64,000 bases of DNA from Peronospora farinosa (GCA_947646735.1 CANTFK010000990.1:1-64000), one strand, 5' to 3'; shown: positions 1-10,644, counted from the stretch's first letter. A program made the numbers and translations. Notes: a model not told the origin generated them from the sequence alone.

Positions 1-300
1 TATATTTAGTTATAATTAATTAAATATAGCTCAGTCTTGAATTTACTTAAACAAACGCACCACGCACGAGAAGTTGAAAAGCTTCTGCGTGACGTCGGTG
101 CCTTCTTGTTTAGAAGCTCGTTGCACTCTCGCTTAAGCGAGAGGCAACTGGTGGTACGACTGCTTAAGCAGTCGACCAACCTCCCAACCACCCTCGCACG
201 CGAAGGTAAGACGGTCTAACCGCTTCCTCGCTTGTGCATAAGGTGTGTGCTCGTAGTACGAGGCAACTTCGTAGAAGTGCCCGTCTACACTTGGTAGCAC
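1..300 (+). repeat. Gypsy-type LTR remnant (3' end of an LTR plus primer-binding-like site)
   Basis: The segment resembles the R/U5 part of the intact Gypsy LTR at 9300-9430 in layout: a run of short perfect hairpins, then a stretch ending in gtctaca followed by a ggtagcac primer-binding-like motif near 291-299 (cctggtagcac follows the intact 5' LTR). Perfect palindromic hairpins are at 127-142 (tctcgctt/aagcgaga) and 157-174 (cgactgctt/aagcagtcg). No open gag follows, so this is a scrap. The sequence is not an obvious copy of the 9-kb element, so it probably belongs to a different subfamily. The left edge lies outside the window. Confidence 0.5.
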
Positions 301-317
301 TACTTATGTAATAGGTT

Positions 318-548
318 GCCCGAGCTCATGATTCGTGAAGACAATCAATCGTGCATCAGGATGACGAAGAATCCCGTCTCCCACGGACGTGCCAAGCACA
401 TTGACATCAAGTACCACCATACTCGTGATGAGGCCAAGCTCGAATACTGCTAGAAGACTGTAATGTTGGTGGAGATCATGACGAAGGGGTTTCACGGTTT
501 GCGTCACAAGGATCAAATGGCGGCGCTCGGCATTCGTGCGAGTTCGGA
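318..548 (+). mobile_element. Copia RNase H C-terminal fragment
   Basis: Read in one frame, the segment gives a typical Copia RNase H tail: a DNQSCI block near 345, then NPVSHGRAKHIDIKYHH, then a DIMTKG-like block (EIMTKGFHGLRH). A stop interrupts it between the two blocks, near 450, and a second stop ends it near 544. The purine-rich gaggggag at about 549 could be the polypurine tract of that lost element. The fragment lies directly against the Gypsy LTR remnant, so two retroelement scraps are fused here. Confidence 0.6.
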
Positions 549-549
549 T

Positions 550-1174
550 TGAGGGGAGTATTAAGAGTTACCGGTACAGCCAAACTTTAAGGCTTAGTAT
601 CTTTTACAGCATAGTTCGTACGGTAATCATTCTGACTTAATTAATCAAGTAGGTTGATTAGATGGCTGTCATGATATGTATGAGGTCACGCAAATGATAC
701 ATGTAGTAGGAAGTAAGCTCCGATAAATCAATCACTTTCGAATCTTCTCTTCACTCCACCGCTATAGTTACATCAGAGACCATATGTGTCAACACCTCTA
801 ATCATTAAAACAAGCTGATCTTCCGCCATTACAAAAAGAACCATCTTGGACATAGACACCAACTAAAGCTTGACACCACCGTCTTTCTTATTGCCAATTC
901 TTCTTGTGTGTTGGATCACAACAACATAACCTTTCCTGCTACGCATGGACAATAATTGCGACTCTTGCTTGTTCCAGGGATGCATATGCTAGCTGCAAAG
1001 GGTTATAATAAGATGGAAGTTATCGACGGCCTATGAAAAAAGGGGGTGCCGAACATTCTGACCAATCAGATTTTGATAAATTTTGGGGTGGTTGATGGTT
1101 ACCAAAAAGCTGGTTGATACATAACGCCTCCCCAAAAATAATCAAAAAGCATATTGAATCAATTGACGAATCTC
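550..1174. other. Intergenic region upstream of SRP72
   Basis: No open frame with coding character on either strand. It must contain the SRP72 promoter; I see no convincing core element. Nothing else could be supported. Confidence 0.5.
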
Positions 1175-3985
1175 ATGGCGGTCGATGACGCGGTAGCCGC
1201 GAGCTTTTTGGAGCTCAACACTGCGCTCAAGCGCGAAAATTATACACGTGCTGTAGAAATCTGCAACAAGAGTGAGTCTTGTTTTGCAAACTCGAGTGCT
1301 GCATGAAGGGGGGGGGGGGGGTGGGTGGGTGGTGAATATCTGTCTGACGAATGTGTTTATGTTATAGTTCGTTCCAAGTTTCCAGATGACGTAGATGCTG
1401 TAAAGGTCAAATGTGTTGCACTTATTTATTTAGAAAAGGTTTGCTGGTCTTTGTATTGATAACTGAATGGGGGGGGGGGAGAAGGGAGACTACACTGATG
1501 CTTTTTTTGCATCTGGTTCGTCTTTAGTTCGATAAGGCGCTGGAATTGGCTGTCAAGTACGATTTTTTAAGCACGGAAAAGGCCTATTGCCTTTACCGTC
1601 TAAAGCAAGACGATGACGCGCTGAAGCTGCTAGATGGAGAAGAATTGGACACTCTGAGTGCAGCCCAACTGCATCTAGCAGCGCAACTGGCACGTCACGT
1701 GACGCAGCATGAGGAGAAAGATACAATAAGATCTGACTTGATTGTTGGGTTGTGTAGCATTTTCGCAAGGAAAATTACGACCAGAGCATCCGCATTTATG
1801 AAATGTTGCTTGCTCGTGCTCAGGAGGTGACATTTTTGGGGTTATTGAAATTGCTATTGGAGATATACCATCTAAAATACTGTTTTCTCGACTATAGGGC
1901 GATGATCTCTTGGAGCTACAGACAAATCGACTGGCAGCGTATGCGAGTGCTGGCAGGAGTCACGAATTGATGGATCGCGAGATTTTGGTGAGAGACAAGA
2001 CTAGAATATACTTTTTTTGGGAGGAAATATCGTCTAACTGGAATATGTTGCAACAGATCAATGCTGGTTTCGAATTGGCTTTTAACAAGTCGTTTGTGGC
2101 TATCCAGTCGGGCAATTGGGAGGCAGCCGAGCAACTTTTACTGACTGCCGAACGTAAGTCTGGTTCTTGGATTTGGTTTTGCTAGCCGGTACTTACCGTC
2201 TTTTAATGTGTTGGTTATATGGCAGGTATGTGTCGCGATGCCTTTGCTGCTGAAGGGGCTTCGGAAGCTGAAACTGCAGAGGAATTGGCTATCATTAAGA
2301 CGCAGCTTGCATTTGTGAAACAAATGCGCGGTGATGTGGACAGTGCTCTTTCAGATTACCGTAACGTTCTGAAGCTCAAGTATGTTGCTGTCGTCTGTCT
2401 GACATCGCAGCTGTAAAAGTTATTGGTGGTTGTTCTGTTTGCTTACTGTTGTTTTGCTTACTGCTTACTGCAGGCTGCGCAACCGTGCTGTGGGAGTTGT
2501 GGCTTCGAATAACATTGTGACGATCCGCAAGGACCGCGACGTATTGGACTCGTTAAAGCGGTTGAAAAATATTGATGCAACGGCGTTGTCGGACAAATTG
2601 ACCTCTGCGCAGCAGGAGGCTATCCTTGCGAACCGCACGCTAATACTGTGCCTCATGAACAAGGTGCGCACACAGAAAGTGCCAAGTTGAGTATCCTGTA
2701 CTTACAACTGTGTTCTTGGTAGACGGAGGAATCCCGTGAGAGCTTAGAGGCCTTAAAAAAGCAATTTCCTGCATCGAAGTCAATTGCCGATATATCGTTG
2801 TTGCTCACCATCAAGGATCATTCGCCTGCAGCGGCCATTGAGCAGCTTCAGGTTGGATACATCGCGCCTATCGAAATTGATTATTGACGGCAGGACTGAC
2901 TCAACCTTGTGTATATTCCACATTACCGTGTATGCATCTAGGGTGATGTGAGTGTAGGTGGTCGCCTTGGCCTTGCACATATGTATTTAAAGATAGGGAA
3001 GGTGCTGAAGGCAGCCGACTGCATTCGGTCCATTGAGCAGTTGGCGCACACGCCAGGTACTGTGGCAACCCTTGTTGCACTGTACGAGCAAGCCGGTGAC
3101 TCGGCATCTGCGCAAGCCGTACTGGAAAGTGCCGTGGCTCACCACAAGGCAATCGACTACACGTCCGAACAGGCCATGGCGATTCGCGAAGGTGACTGCT
3201 GGTACAAGATTCAGAAGAAGCAGTTCCGTAATGCCGCTGACGCGTACTTGGAGCTTTTGGAAGGCGAGACTGCTGGTGCTATGGAGTGCGATCTTCGTCT
3301 TCGTTCTATGGCCTCGCTGGTCGTTGCATTGTAAGGCATCCTAGGACCTGATCTAGCTCTTTTTTCTTATGTTGTTGTCTAACTCGCTTTGTGCGTGTGC
3401 AGATCATTTTGTGATGCTGAAGCTGCGGAAACGCGGTGTGCTATGCTTCCTGCTGTCGAGGAAAGCGGTGTTGATCCAAGTGAATTGGAGAAGCAGGCTC
3501 CGCGCTCGACTCGTCTAGCCGCCAAATTTGTGGACACTGGTGACAAGAAGAGCGAGTACGTGTTGCTTTAAACATTTTCTGTTTTTTTCCTCTATCGGAT
3601 GTGGAACTCATTAATTTTGCCTCAATGTAGACGGAAGCGTGCGGCAAAGAGCCCAGAAAGTATTGCTCGCAAGCGCGCAAAGCGAAGGGAGGCATATTTG
3701 GCCAACCTTCGCGCTCGTCCAGACTACAACGCGTCCATCGGACTGGTGAACCCAGACCCAGAACGCTGGATTCCGCGTAAGCAGCGCTCGCATGGCAAGC
3801 GTGGCCGTCGTGGACGCAACCGCTTTGTCGGCGCACAAGGAGCTGGCATGGGCACGGAGAAGGACGCTCTCAAGCTGGATGCAGCCGCACGTGCTGCACG
3901 TAAGGCCGAATCAGACAAGCCCGCTGTTGTCGTGGTGTCCAATGGCTCGGGCATTCGCAAGTCCAAGAAGAAAAAACGCAGATAG
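1175..3985 (+). CDS. SRP72: Signal recognition particle 72-kDa subunit
   Basis: SRP72 is the TPR-containing SRP subunit that binds SRP68 and 7SL RNA and helps target secretory nascent chains to the ER. Twelve exons can be joined in phase: 1175-1271, 1368-1438, 1528-1698, 1758-1826, 1898-1987, 2057-2153, 2226-2379, 2474-2663, 2723-2851, 2942-3330, 3403-3555, 3631-3985, giving about 654 aa (human about 671). The exon 3/4 junction is the least certain. Diagnostic blocks are VVASNNIVTIRKDRDVLDS in the middle, IRSIEQLAHTPGTVATLVAL in the TPR array, and the SRP72 RNA-binding signature PDPERWIPRKQRS near the C-terminus, followed by a Lys/Arg-rich tail ending KSKKKKRR. The frame is intact throughout. 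Introns 1 and 2 contain long G runs. Confidence 0.93.
1308..1479 (+). repeat. Poly-G runs in SRP72 introns 1 and 2
   Basis: A 14-base G run (1308-1321), followed by gggtgggt-type G tracts, lies in intron 1. An 11-base G run (1469-1479) lies in intron 2. In the sense transcript these could form G-quadruplexes. Run length may also be affected by assembly error. Confidence 0.7.
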
Positions 3986-4233
3986 AGGGAACACTAGTCC
4001 TGAACATGTCTTCGCCCAAGTGCAGTTACCTGGAGAGTTCCACGAGCTACCCTTTGCCAAAAAACGAACCTGTTTCTTTCTGCAGCGTGTGGTCTGTGAA
4101 TTGCTTCTTGTCGTCATTAGTCTTAGTGCTCTATACTGCTTTACTCCATCTATCCAGCGTCACCGTCTCTATCAAGTGTCTGCAGCTATAAAAACGACGT
4201 TGCTAGCACCAACGAGCCTGACACAACCACTGA

Positions 4234-4833
4234 CTAGACAGTAGTAAAGCTGGGCGCCTTCTCACGCAAATAGAAGAGCTTTGCACGACGTACGCGCTTC
4301 TTGCCTTTATGGATGAACGCCTCCTGCAACACCTTGACGCTCTGCAACAACGGCGAGTGCAGAAAAATCTTCTGCTCGTAGCCATAGCCACCAATGTGCT
4401 ATATCAAGACCACAACCAGTCAGTTACCAATTACAATTAACCTCAGCACTTGTCGTCACTACAAGCGACGTACGTTACGAATGACAAATGAGCTGCCCGT
4501 GCCACGGTTTCGTCGCGCCAACACAACGCCCTTGACACGTTGAACTCGACCACCAGTGCGACTCAGTAAATACTGCACCTCAACTGAGTCACCAGGCTTA
4601 AAATTATCAATATCCTTTCCATCTGAGGCTTTCATAACGGCCTCCACCTCCAATTGCTGCAGAAGTGACGCTGCACGTTTGGTCGGAATCTTGAGCTTCG
4701 TACGCTTCGGCTTCTCAATCTCGGGTGTCACGTTGTCAGTTGAGAAATAAACTTGCGCGTTCAAAAATGGGGCATGACGCGACGTAGCAGCGCTCGTGAC
4801 TCGCACGAAGCTTTTAGTGACGGCGGCCAACAT
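4234..4833 (-). CDS. MRPL19: Mitochondrial ribosomal protein bL19m
   Basis: bL19 sits at the subunit interface of bacterial-type ribosomes. Two exons on the minus strand (4474-4833, then 4234-4398) join in phase to 174 aa. The start chosen is the ATG at 4831-4833 because it opens a Ser/Thr/Arg-rich presequence (MLAAVTKSFVRVTSAATSRH) fitting mitochondrial import; the reading frame continues upstream only through a non-ATG codon. The family core is clear: FKPGDSVEVQYLLSR, VKGVVLARRNRGTGSSFVIRN, the splice, then HIGGYGYEQKIFLHSPLLQ and RRAKLFYLRE. The intron at 4399-4473 has a gtacgt donor. It is transcribed convergently with SRP72. Confidence 0.92.
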
Positions 4834-5355
4834 ATTGAACGAGATACAAGCGAGTTTAATGGCCAGTCGTAGATTGTGTACTGTACACAAAGACTTTCGC
4901 GAAGACTACACAAAAAATGATCAAATTCTTGGTCTTTGGTACTTATTTTTGTCATGCCATACGTATAGTATACGCCGTCATGATACATTTTTATTTTATT
5001 TTTATATTTTTTCTCATTTTGTTTTTATTTTTTGGCATTATTTAGTTTATTATCCCCAAGTATTCTTTAATTTTAGGCAGCCCCTCAGCATATTTAATTT
5101 TAGGCAGTCTCTCAACACTAGACACTTGAGTCTAGATACTTTTAGTAAAAAGTGTCTTAGAGATCAGTCAAGACTGATTTTTAACTACAAAGGATAAGTA
5201 GAAAAAGATTTCAACATCGACTATAGAATTCACAGTGGATATACTTCAGTTTGCAGCGTATCTCATGTAATATTGTTTATCCAGGTGTATCGAAAAATCT
5301 CAATGCTAGGCATCAATCACGAGCTGTAAGCAGGTGAGAGGATAAAAGCGGAGCT
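4834..5355. other. Intergenic, AT-rich, with a hairpin-rich segment at about 5075-5195
   Basis: 4980-5070 is T-rich with no coding potential. From about 5070 there are two copies of atttaattttaggcag, followed by short perfect inverted repeats at 5118-5135 (ctagac/gtctag) and 5163-5178 (atcagtc/gactgat). This style matches the Gypsy family at 8963-17053, so the segment may be a decayed LTR fragment. That assignment is inference only. Confidence 0.4.
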
Positions 5356-6795
5356 CTACACTTCTCGATCCAGGTCGTCGCTATTGTCCGTGTCGCTACT
5401 GATAAGCGGCTGGTTCAGTTCATCTACTGCTGTACCTGTATCAATGGCTTTCCGTTGCTTGTTCCAAGATGCTGCCACGTCCGCCATGAAGCGGTACACA
5501 AACAGTCCTAGCATTATGAATACTAAGCCCGCGATATCCCTCGCATGCAATGGCTGGTGCTCCGGCATGAATGGAAACGTGAACGCGACATTGCCAAGAG
5601 GAACCATAATGGTCATGGCCTGTTCAACAAATAGTTGTAAGATGAAGATTTAGAATGAGTAAGTACTCCAACAGCCGATTTAATCAATCCACGTACGAGC
5701 CAGAGGATATTAGCGCTGCCAAACTTTAGAATCAGGATGATCAACAGATTATAAGCCACGTTAAACAGCATATATGCCGTCACGTAGATGGTCGCTTTTT
5801 CGCAGTCATCCTTGTGGGCACCGTCGGTAATAGTATTTTGTCCTAAGTAGCACATCAATCCATCGTATAAATTTTCTGGAAGTTCACTGGGGCTAACTGG
5901 GTGATCTCCGACCGTGGACGCAGGGAATGTCAAGGGGATTGCAAACACAAACTGGAATAGTGCTATCCAGCCATTCAAATAAATAGCGTCTAGCTCAGTC
6001 TCCCCAAGAGCCTTTTCCTTGTAAACGCTCGACAGACACATGGGGACGCAGCTAAAGATCATGACGATGGACCACAGCACCAATATGTGCGAGTTCGTAC
6101 CAGTAGTGCTATTGGTATCCCCAAAACCCAGCACAATGAGTAGCCCCATCGAAACAATTATCGCACCCACATATTGGTAGCTTGAGTACTTTGCATTCAG
6201 CAGCAGTCGCGAGATAAGCATTGAAATGGGGATAGCAGCCTGACTTAGTAAAATAATAAGTGAGCCACCCAAGTAAGTAGCCGCAAACACTTGCAAGATG
6301 CCGGCGATAGAGTCAAGCCCTCCCATGATGGCAAACTTTTGCTTGGGAATACTGCGCTGTTGTCGAGTGATTGCAGTGCCATACTTGATCATTGGCAGGA
6401 TATACGCAAAACTGATGGGGATCTGCAAGTGTCCAGTAAAGATAACATTAGTGAAAGGGTACAAGTAATTCGACCGAATTGAAGAGCCGACAGCAACGTA
6501 CGTAGACGAACGTTGTCAGCAGGTTAAGGAACATTGGGTAGTTATGCATCGGAATGGTCTGTAGCCTATTACATATCACAAGTCAGACTCAAAGATGCAG
6601 CATTATTTACATAAAAGATATATACTAACTTTTGAAAAACTATTCATTCCAAGTGATGACAAAAAAGAAAACAATGCGTGAGTATTTCTTTGTGTCTATT
6701 CACAATCAAGAAGATCGCTTACTTTTATTGCCAAGACCTACAAAAACCATGGCGATGAAACTCACGAGGAGCTTCATATCACGCTCCGTGTTCAT
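5356..6795 (-). CDS. CRT-like (chloroquine-resistance-transporter-like) membrane transporter
   Basis: Members of this drug/metabolite-transporter clade (PfCRT, plant CLTs) move small organic solutes such as peptides or thiols across vacuolar or plastid membranes; the substrate here is unknown. Five minus-strand exons join in phase: 6723-6795, 6630-6639 (only 10 nt), 6502-6565, 5667-6422, 5356-5619, giving about 387 aa (PfCRT 424). Supporting motifs: NLLTTFVY spliced to IPISFAYILP across a clean gtacgt...ttgcag intron, AAIPISMLISRLLL, and the family-typical SSVYKEKAL loop. Multiple hydrophobic segments fit about ten membrane helices; the soluble tail is acidic (SSDTDNSDDLDREV). The last intron is only 47 nt. 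Initiation at 6795 or at the internal Met at 6777 cannot be separated. It is divergent from the acyltransferase 116 bp away. Confidence 0.85.
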
Positions 6796-6911
6796 TATTT
6801 TCGTCGTCGATTGATGCCTTCTTCAAAATGGAAGAATCTTCTACAGACGTTTGAGTTTGTTTTTCCTTAAGTAAGCCTTAAGTTTCGCATACTCGTCAGA
6901 ATAAAAAATAA

Positions 6912-8277
6912 ATGAGTATTGCTGGTGTTGGGGTAGTGTTTGTGGTCTCGGTAGTAGTCACGGGTTGGACAGCTCTGGCCTGGGTGCTGACCCCTTGCTT
7001 TTTGTTGGCAACACTGCCTCTGCCGGCGTTACTACAGACCAAACGCTTTTACCGCTGCGTCACTCGCTTTATGTGCGCTCCACATTTTCATTCCAAATTT
7101 TCATTCCAAATTTTTTTTACTAACTAATCGAGTTGTTTTTTATTGCTGTATTTATTATCAAGCAGTCAATGGGCATGGATGGGTCAAGTGGTTTTATTGC
7201 TTGGTATGTGAATACTGAGCCGCTCTTTTAGTGGTAAAGTTGCCACTGCCGGACGCTCACCATGAATTCTGTTATACAGAGAAAATGTTTCGGATTCAAG
7301 TGCGAGTCTACGGAGATGCAGAGACGAAAGCTCATGAGACTGACATGCCACATGATCGAGCCTTGTGGATATCAAACCATCGCACTCGTATCGACTGGAT
7401 GCTCCTGTGGACCGTCGCATGGCGGACAGGCACATTGCACCAATTGCGAATTGTCTTGAAAGCCCCGCTGCGCAAAATCCCCATCTTTGGCTGGGCCATA
7501 CAACACTTTATCTTCATTTTTCTTGTACGAATAGCTGTCCGTTTTTGTTTTTTGCTTTCGATGACAATGTTCTAATGGTTCTTCTGCCTGGTATAGCAAC
7601 GCCGGTGGGCAGATGATCAGGTGAACCTGCGTATGTTGCTGCCGTTCCTTACATCGGCAGAACCGGAGGCTTCCTACCTTCTCTTTCCGGAGGGCACAGA
7701 TCTCAGCGAGAGGAACCTAGAAAAGAGCCGTTCTTTTGCTAACAAGAACGGCCTCCCACCTCGACAATTTTCGTTGTACCCGCGCACGACGGGTTGGACC
7801 TTCATGTTCCCATTGCTGCGCTCACACCTCACGGCTGTATACGATATCACCATGTTCTACGTGGATTATGCTGCTAACGAACGTCCATCAGAGAAATCGC
7901 TGCTTACTGGGCGTCTTCCACGAATGGTTCATTTCTATATAGAGCGAGTGGACATCACGACCATGCGCGAGAAAAGTGAGAAGGAGCTTGCGGTCTGGAT
8001 GAAAGAACGCTTCGAACGTAAAGAGTCTCTCCTCAAGGCATTCTACGAGTCGAATGGGAAGCTTCCAAATGGAGCAGTACCTCTTTTTCAGGAAAATCAA
8101 GGACCCGTGTTCGCCGTGTTAGTCATGTTTTGGCTCATGTTGATTGGTACCGCCATCTTTTGCGGACTATTTGGCAATTTGAGCTCATTTATAGCAGCCG
8201 TGACGATAATGGCTGGTTACAGCATCATCACTGCTTACGGCTCGGGCGTTGATGGGTATCTGATAGCGAATTTGTAA
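6912..8277 (+). CDS. Lysophospholipid acyltransferase, LCLAT1/AGPAT8-like
   Basis: PlsC-family enzymes esterify lysophospholipids (lysocardiolipin, lyso-PI or lysophosphatidate) with acyl-CoA at ER or mitochondria-associated membranes. Four exons join in phase (6912-7072, 7163-7203, 7280-7524, 7597-8277) to about 375 aa, the same size as human LCLAT1. The catalytic motif I is NHRTRIDWM (HX4D), motif III is FPEGTDLSE, followed by the subfamily-typical SRSFANKNGLPP and PRTTGWTFMFPLLR. Membrane segments are at the N-terminus (about residues 4-35) and C-terminus (about 305-365). The ORF reading through 7204-7279 is intron, shown by the clean join LLLEKMFRIQVRVYGD. Substrate preference cannot be read from sequence. 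Confidence 0.9.
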
Positions 8278-8305
8278 ATTGACTCGCTTTCAAAAAGATA
8301 TAAGT

Positions 8306-8734
8306 CTACTTGATAATGTCCATTGCTAAGTGACGTGGAGGCAGACGTCCACATGCTTGATAGCGTGCGGTGAACCCCGCGTTGCTTATCATCCTGGTTG
8401 CATCCTGATAGTCATCCTGTTTTTGTGTGGCTTCCACTTGCACTTCAGCATGCTCGGTTTCAGAGTGCCTTCCCAACGTAGCGCCATGTAACACCGCCGA
8501 GATCAATGTCACGGTGCGCTGGTTCGTGGACTTAACCACACCAGTTAGGCTTTCGATCTCACTATAACTCCAACACGGAACGTCGTCGTCAAGGTGCTTC
8601 CCCAGTCGTATCGTAACTTTTCCAATGCTGCTGAATCGATACAGTAAGAAAACTCCGCGGATAGTTGCGTGAAGGCCCCATTCGGACGGGTACATGTTGT
8701 AATCTATGGCAAACATCCGATCAACGACCAGCAC
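8306..8734 (-). CDS. Unrecognised protein, 3' exon; 5' end disrupted or undefined
   Basis: An open minus-strand frame of about 142 codons ends at 8306-8308. It has balanced composition, no membrane segment, and blocks such as YPSEWGLHATIRG and IGKVTIRLG suggesting a beta-rich fold. I do not recognise a family. The first in-frame ATG is at 8716. A likely splice acceptor (gagctag) just upstream gives DGDETVLVVDRMF, so the real gene probably starts further upstream. That upstream sequence runs into the Copia insertion at 8847, so the first exon or promoter may lie on the far side near 23104-23200. It is convergent with the acyltransferase (28 bp gap). Confidence 0.5.
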   Translation of the reverse strand: MLVVDRMFAIDYNMYPSEWGLHATIRGVFLLYRFSSIGKVTIRLGKHLDDDVPCWSYSEIESLTGVVKSTNQRTVTLISAVLHGATLGRHSETEHAEVQVEATQKQDDYQDATRMISNAGFTARYQACGRLPPRHLAMDIIK

Positions 8735-8841
8735 GGTTTCATCTCCATCCTAGCTCGTAGTCCAAAAGACTCCAGCTTCGACAGCTTTGCCACTGCATAA
8801 TATAATTCATCACATCCATTTACGTGCTGCAGATTAATACG

Positions 8842-8846
8842 ACTCC
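8842..8846. repeat. Copia target-site duplication, left copy (actcc)
   Basis: The same five bases follow the 3' LTR at 23099-23103, marking the original insertion site. Confidence 0.85.
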
Positions 8847-8962
8847 TGTTGGAAGTTGATGTTGAAGATTATGAGTTCGATTAGCGCCAGCCGTCAATCC
8901 GGTCAGAGATAGTCAGTGCAAGATGGTAGCAGACAAGTTGGCCAGCAGCCATCTGTCGTTGA
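8847..8962 (+). repeat. Copia 5' LTR, first part
   Basis: Matches 22852-22967 with six differences. The LTR is cut after gttga by the Gypsy insertion. Confidence 0.92.
8958..8962. repeat. Gypsy target-site duplication, left copy (gttga)
   Basis: The right copy is at 17054-17058. The uninterrupted 3' Copia LTR has a single gttga at this point, which proves the duplication. Confidence 0.93.
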
Positions 8963-9421
8963 TGTAACGGGGTGAGCCCGTTACATAATATTGACACTTA
9001 TATGAAGTGTCAATAAAAATATTATTATAATTAATAATATTTTGTCAATATTACCTTTTCTAATAATATTGTTCCAGGATTCCTTGAAGTTGGAGATGCC
9101 CTCTCATTGGTTGATATGGGCCATCATATTAACCAACGCGCTGACCAATGACCGATGGACGCGCGCAATGAGTGGAGGGCAAGTCGTCAACATACATAGT
9201 TGTAGTTTATATAGTTAACATAGGTTCTAACAGATTAGTTTTATTAAGATAGTTAACTATATTTTATACAGTTTTCTTTTCCCCTACTTCTAAGCGTTTG
9301 TTTAGAAGTAAAGCTTCCTCTGCCTCTTGTGTAAGAGAGGTAATTGAGGCACCTTCTTTCACTGTAATCAGTGAAAGTAGACTATACTGTAATCAGTATA
9401 GTCGGAGGGTGCCCCAATACA
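8963..9421 (+). repeat. Gypsy 5' LTR (459 bp)
   Basis: Starts TGTAACGGG, which forms a hairpin with CCCGTTACA 5 bases later, and ends ccccaataca. Further perfect hairpins include cttcta/tagaag near 9290-9310, ctttcactg/cagtgaaag and actatactg/cagtatagt near 9357-9402. Confidence 0.94.
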
Positions 9422-9440
9422 CCTGGTAGCACTTCGTGGT
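9422..9440 (+). other. Gypsy primer-binding site
   Basis: The sequence directly after the 5' LTR, cctggtagcac, contains the expected tgg (pairing with a tRNA CCA end). The primer tRNA was not identified. Confidence 0.55.
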
Positions 9441-9469
9441 CCGTTCAGCGACCACCACACCATCCGCTA

Positions 9470-10644
9470 TGGAATCAGCGGGTGATGAACGTCATCACGC
9501 AACGCGTGATGATTTCCGCCATTTGAGTGACCTCGAATGGAATGCGGTTCAGCGTATGGCTGAAACCATCGGCAACCCTGCCGTTGGTGCCATGTTGCTC
9601 TCTCTTAGCGGAGACGACCAACATGCAACCATCGCCAAGTTCATACAACATGAACTTGACGAAGTTGTAAAGAAACTCACCTTGCTAGAGGAGCAAGGTT
9701 CTCAACAGGTTGAACTGTTGAGAGAACAAGGCGCTCAACAAGCTGACTTGTTGATGCAGCAAGGTGCTCAACATTTGAACTGTTGAGACAACAGCAGGCT
9801 GGTGCTGTTGCTGCCGGGTCGGCGTATGCACGTCGACCCGAGTCCTTGAAGATTGATGTCCAAGGCAGTCGAAAGCGACTCCTTGTTGAGATGGTTTGTC
9901 GAGCTCGACGATGCCATTGAGGCTCGTCGCATCGATGACGATGCGATGAAGGTCAAGTTCGCCATGTCGAACTTGGGAGGACGTGCCAAAGCTTGGGCCT
10001 TAGGGCTCAAACTTCACGACCCATACGTTTTCCCAACGTATGACGTCTTCAAGGCGCGGCTCAAACACACGTTTGAATCGCCTCGCGCCGAATTTAGGGC
10101 TCGGGCTGAGCTCCTGGATTTGAAACAGGGTAAGCGTGATATACACGCTTACGCCCAACACGTGCGATACCTCGTTAGCTGTATCGTACTTAACCCAATC
10201 GATGAACACACGCAGGTTACTGTGTTCATCAAGGGTCTGACAGATGGTCCTGTCAAGACCCACCTGTTCCGCTTGGAACTAGAATCGCTGGATCAAGCGA
10301 TCTCTGCAGCGGAACAGGAGGACTTTAGCCTACAACAGGCTCACGTCCACTCGGGATCCTATCGTCCACCGAGACGACAGGAGGGCGGAGGTCCAGAACC
10401 AATGGACCTATCCTATGTAGAGAGCGAGCGACCTCGCTCTACAGGGTACAAGCGATTGCAAAAGTGCAATCGCTGTCAGAAGTTGGGCCACTACGCTTAT
10501 GAGTGTAGTGCCCCACGCCCAGTGTCTCGTAACACTGGGAGTGACGATCGACCGTCTGCCAAGAAGGGCCAGAGACGTGGGTCCCACGCTGCTGCGAAAT
10601 CGCAACAACGTGGTGAACCATCAAAATACGGTCGGGGTCAGTAG
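9470..10644 (+). pseudogene. gag: Gypsy gag, frameshifted
   Basis: The first part (ATG at 9470; an upstream non-ATG frame begins at 9436) encodes an acidic N-terminus and a repeated Gln/Leu coiled coil built from about 33-nt units (EEQGSQQVELL, REQGAQQADLL, MQQGAQ) at 9690-9785. A one-base loss near 9776 and a second shift near 9860 move the frame. The larger part (9853-10644) gives a capsid-like LLRWFVELDDAIEARR, GRAKAWALGLK, and a zinc knuckle CNRCQKLGHYAYEC (C-X2-C-X4-H-X4-C) near 10465-10510. It ends at a TAG at 10642. Confidence 0.85.

Noticed and set aside
7231..7278. Coding extension reading KLPLPDAHHEF before the acyltransferase core
   Set aside because: It is translated intron. Splicing 7203 to 7280 gives the family-typical LLLEKMFRIQVRVYG.
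9690..9785. Short direct repeats suggesting a CRISPR-like array
   Set aside because: They encode a Gln/Leu coiled coil of gag and have no spacer structure; the genome is eukaryotic.
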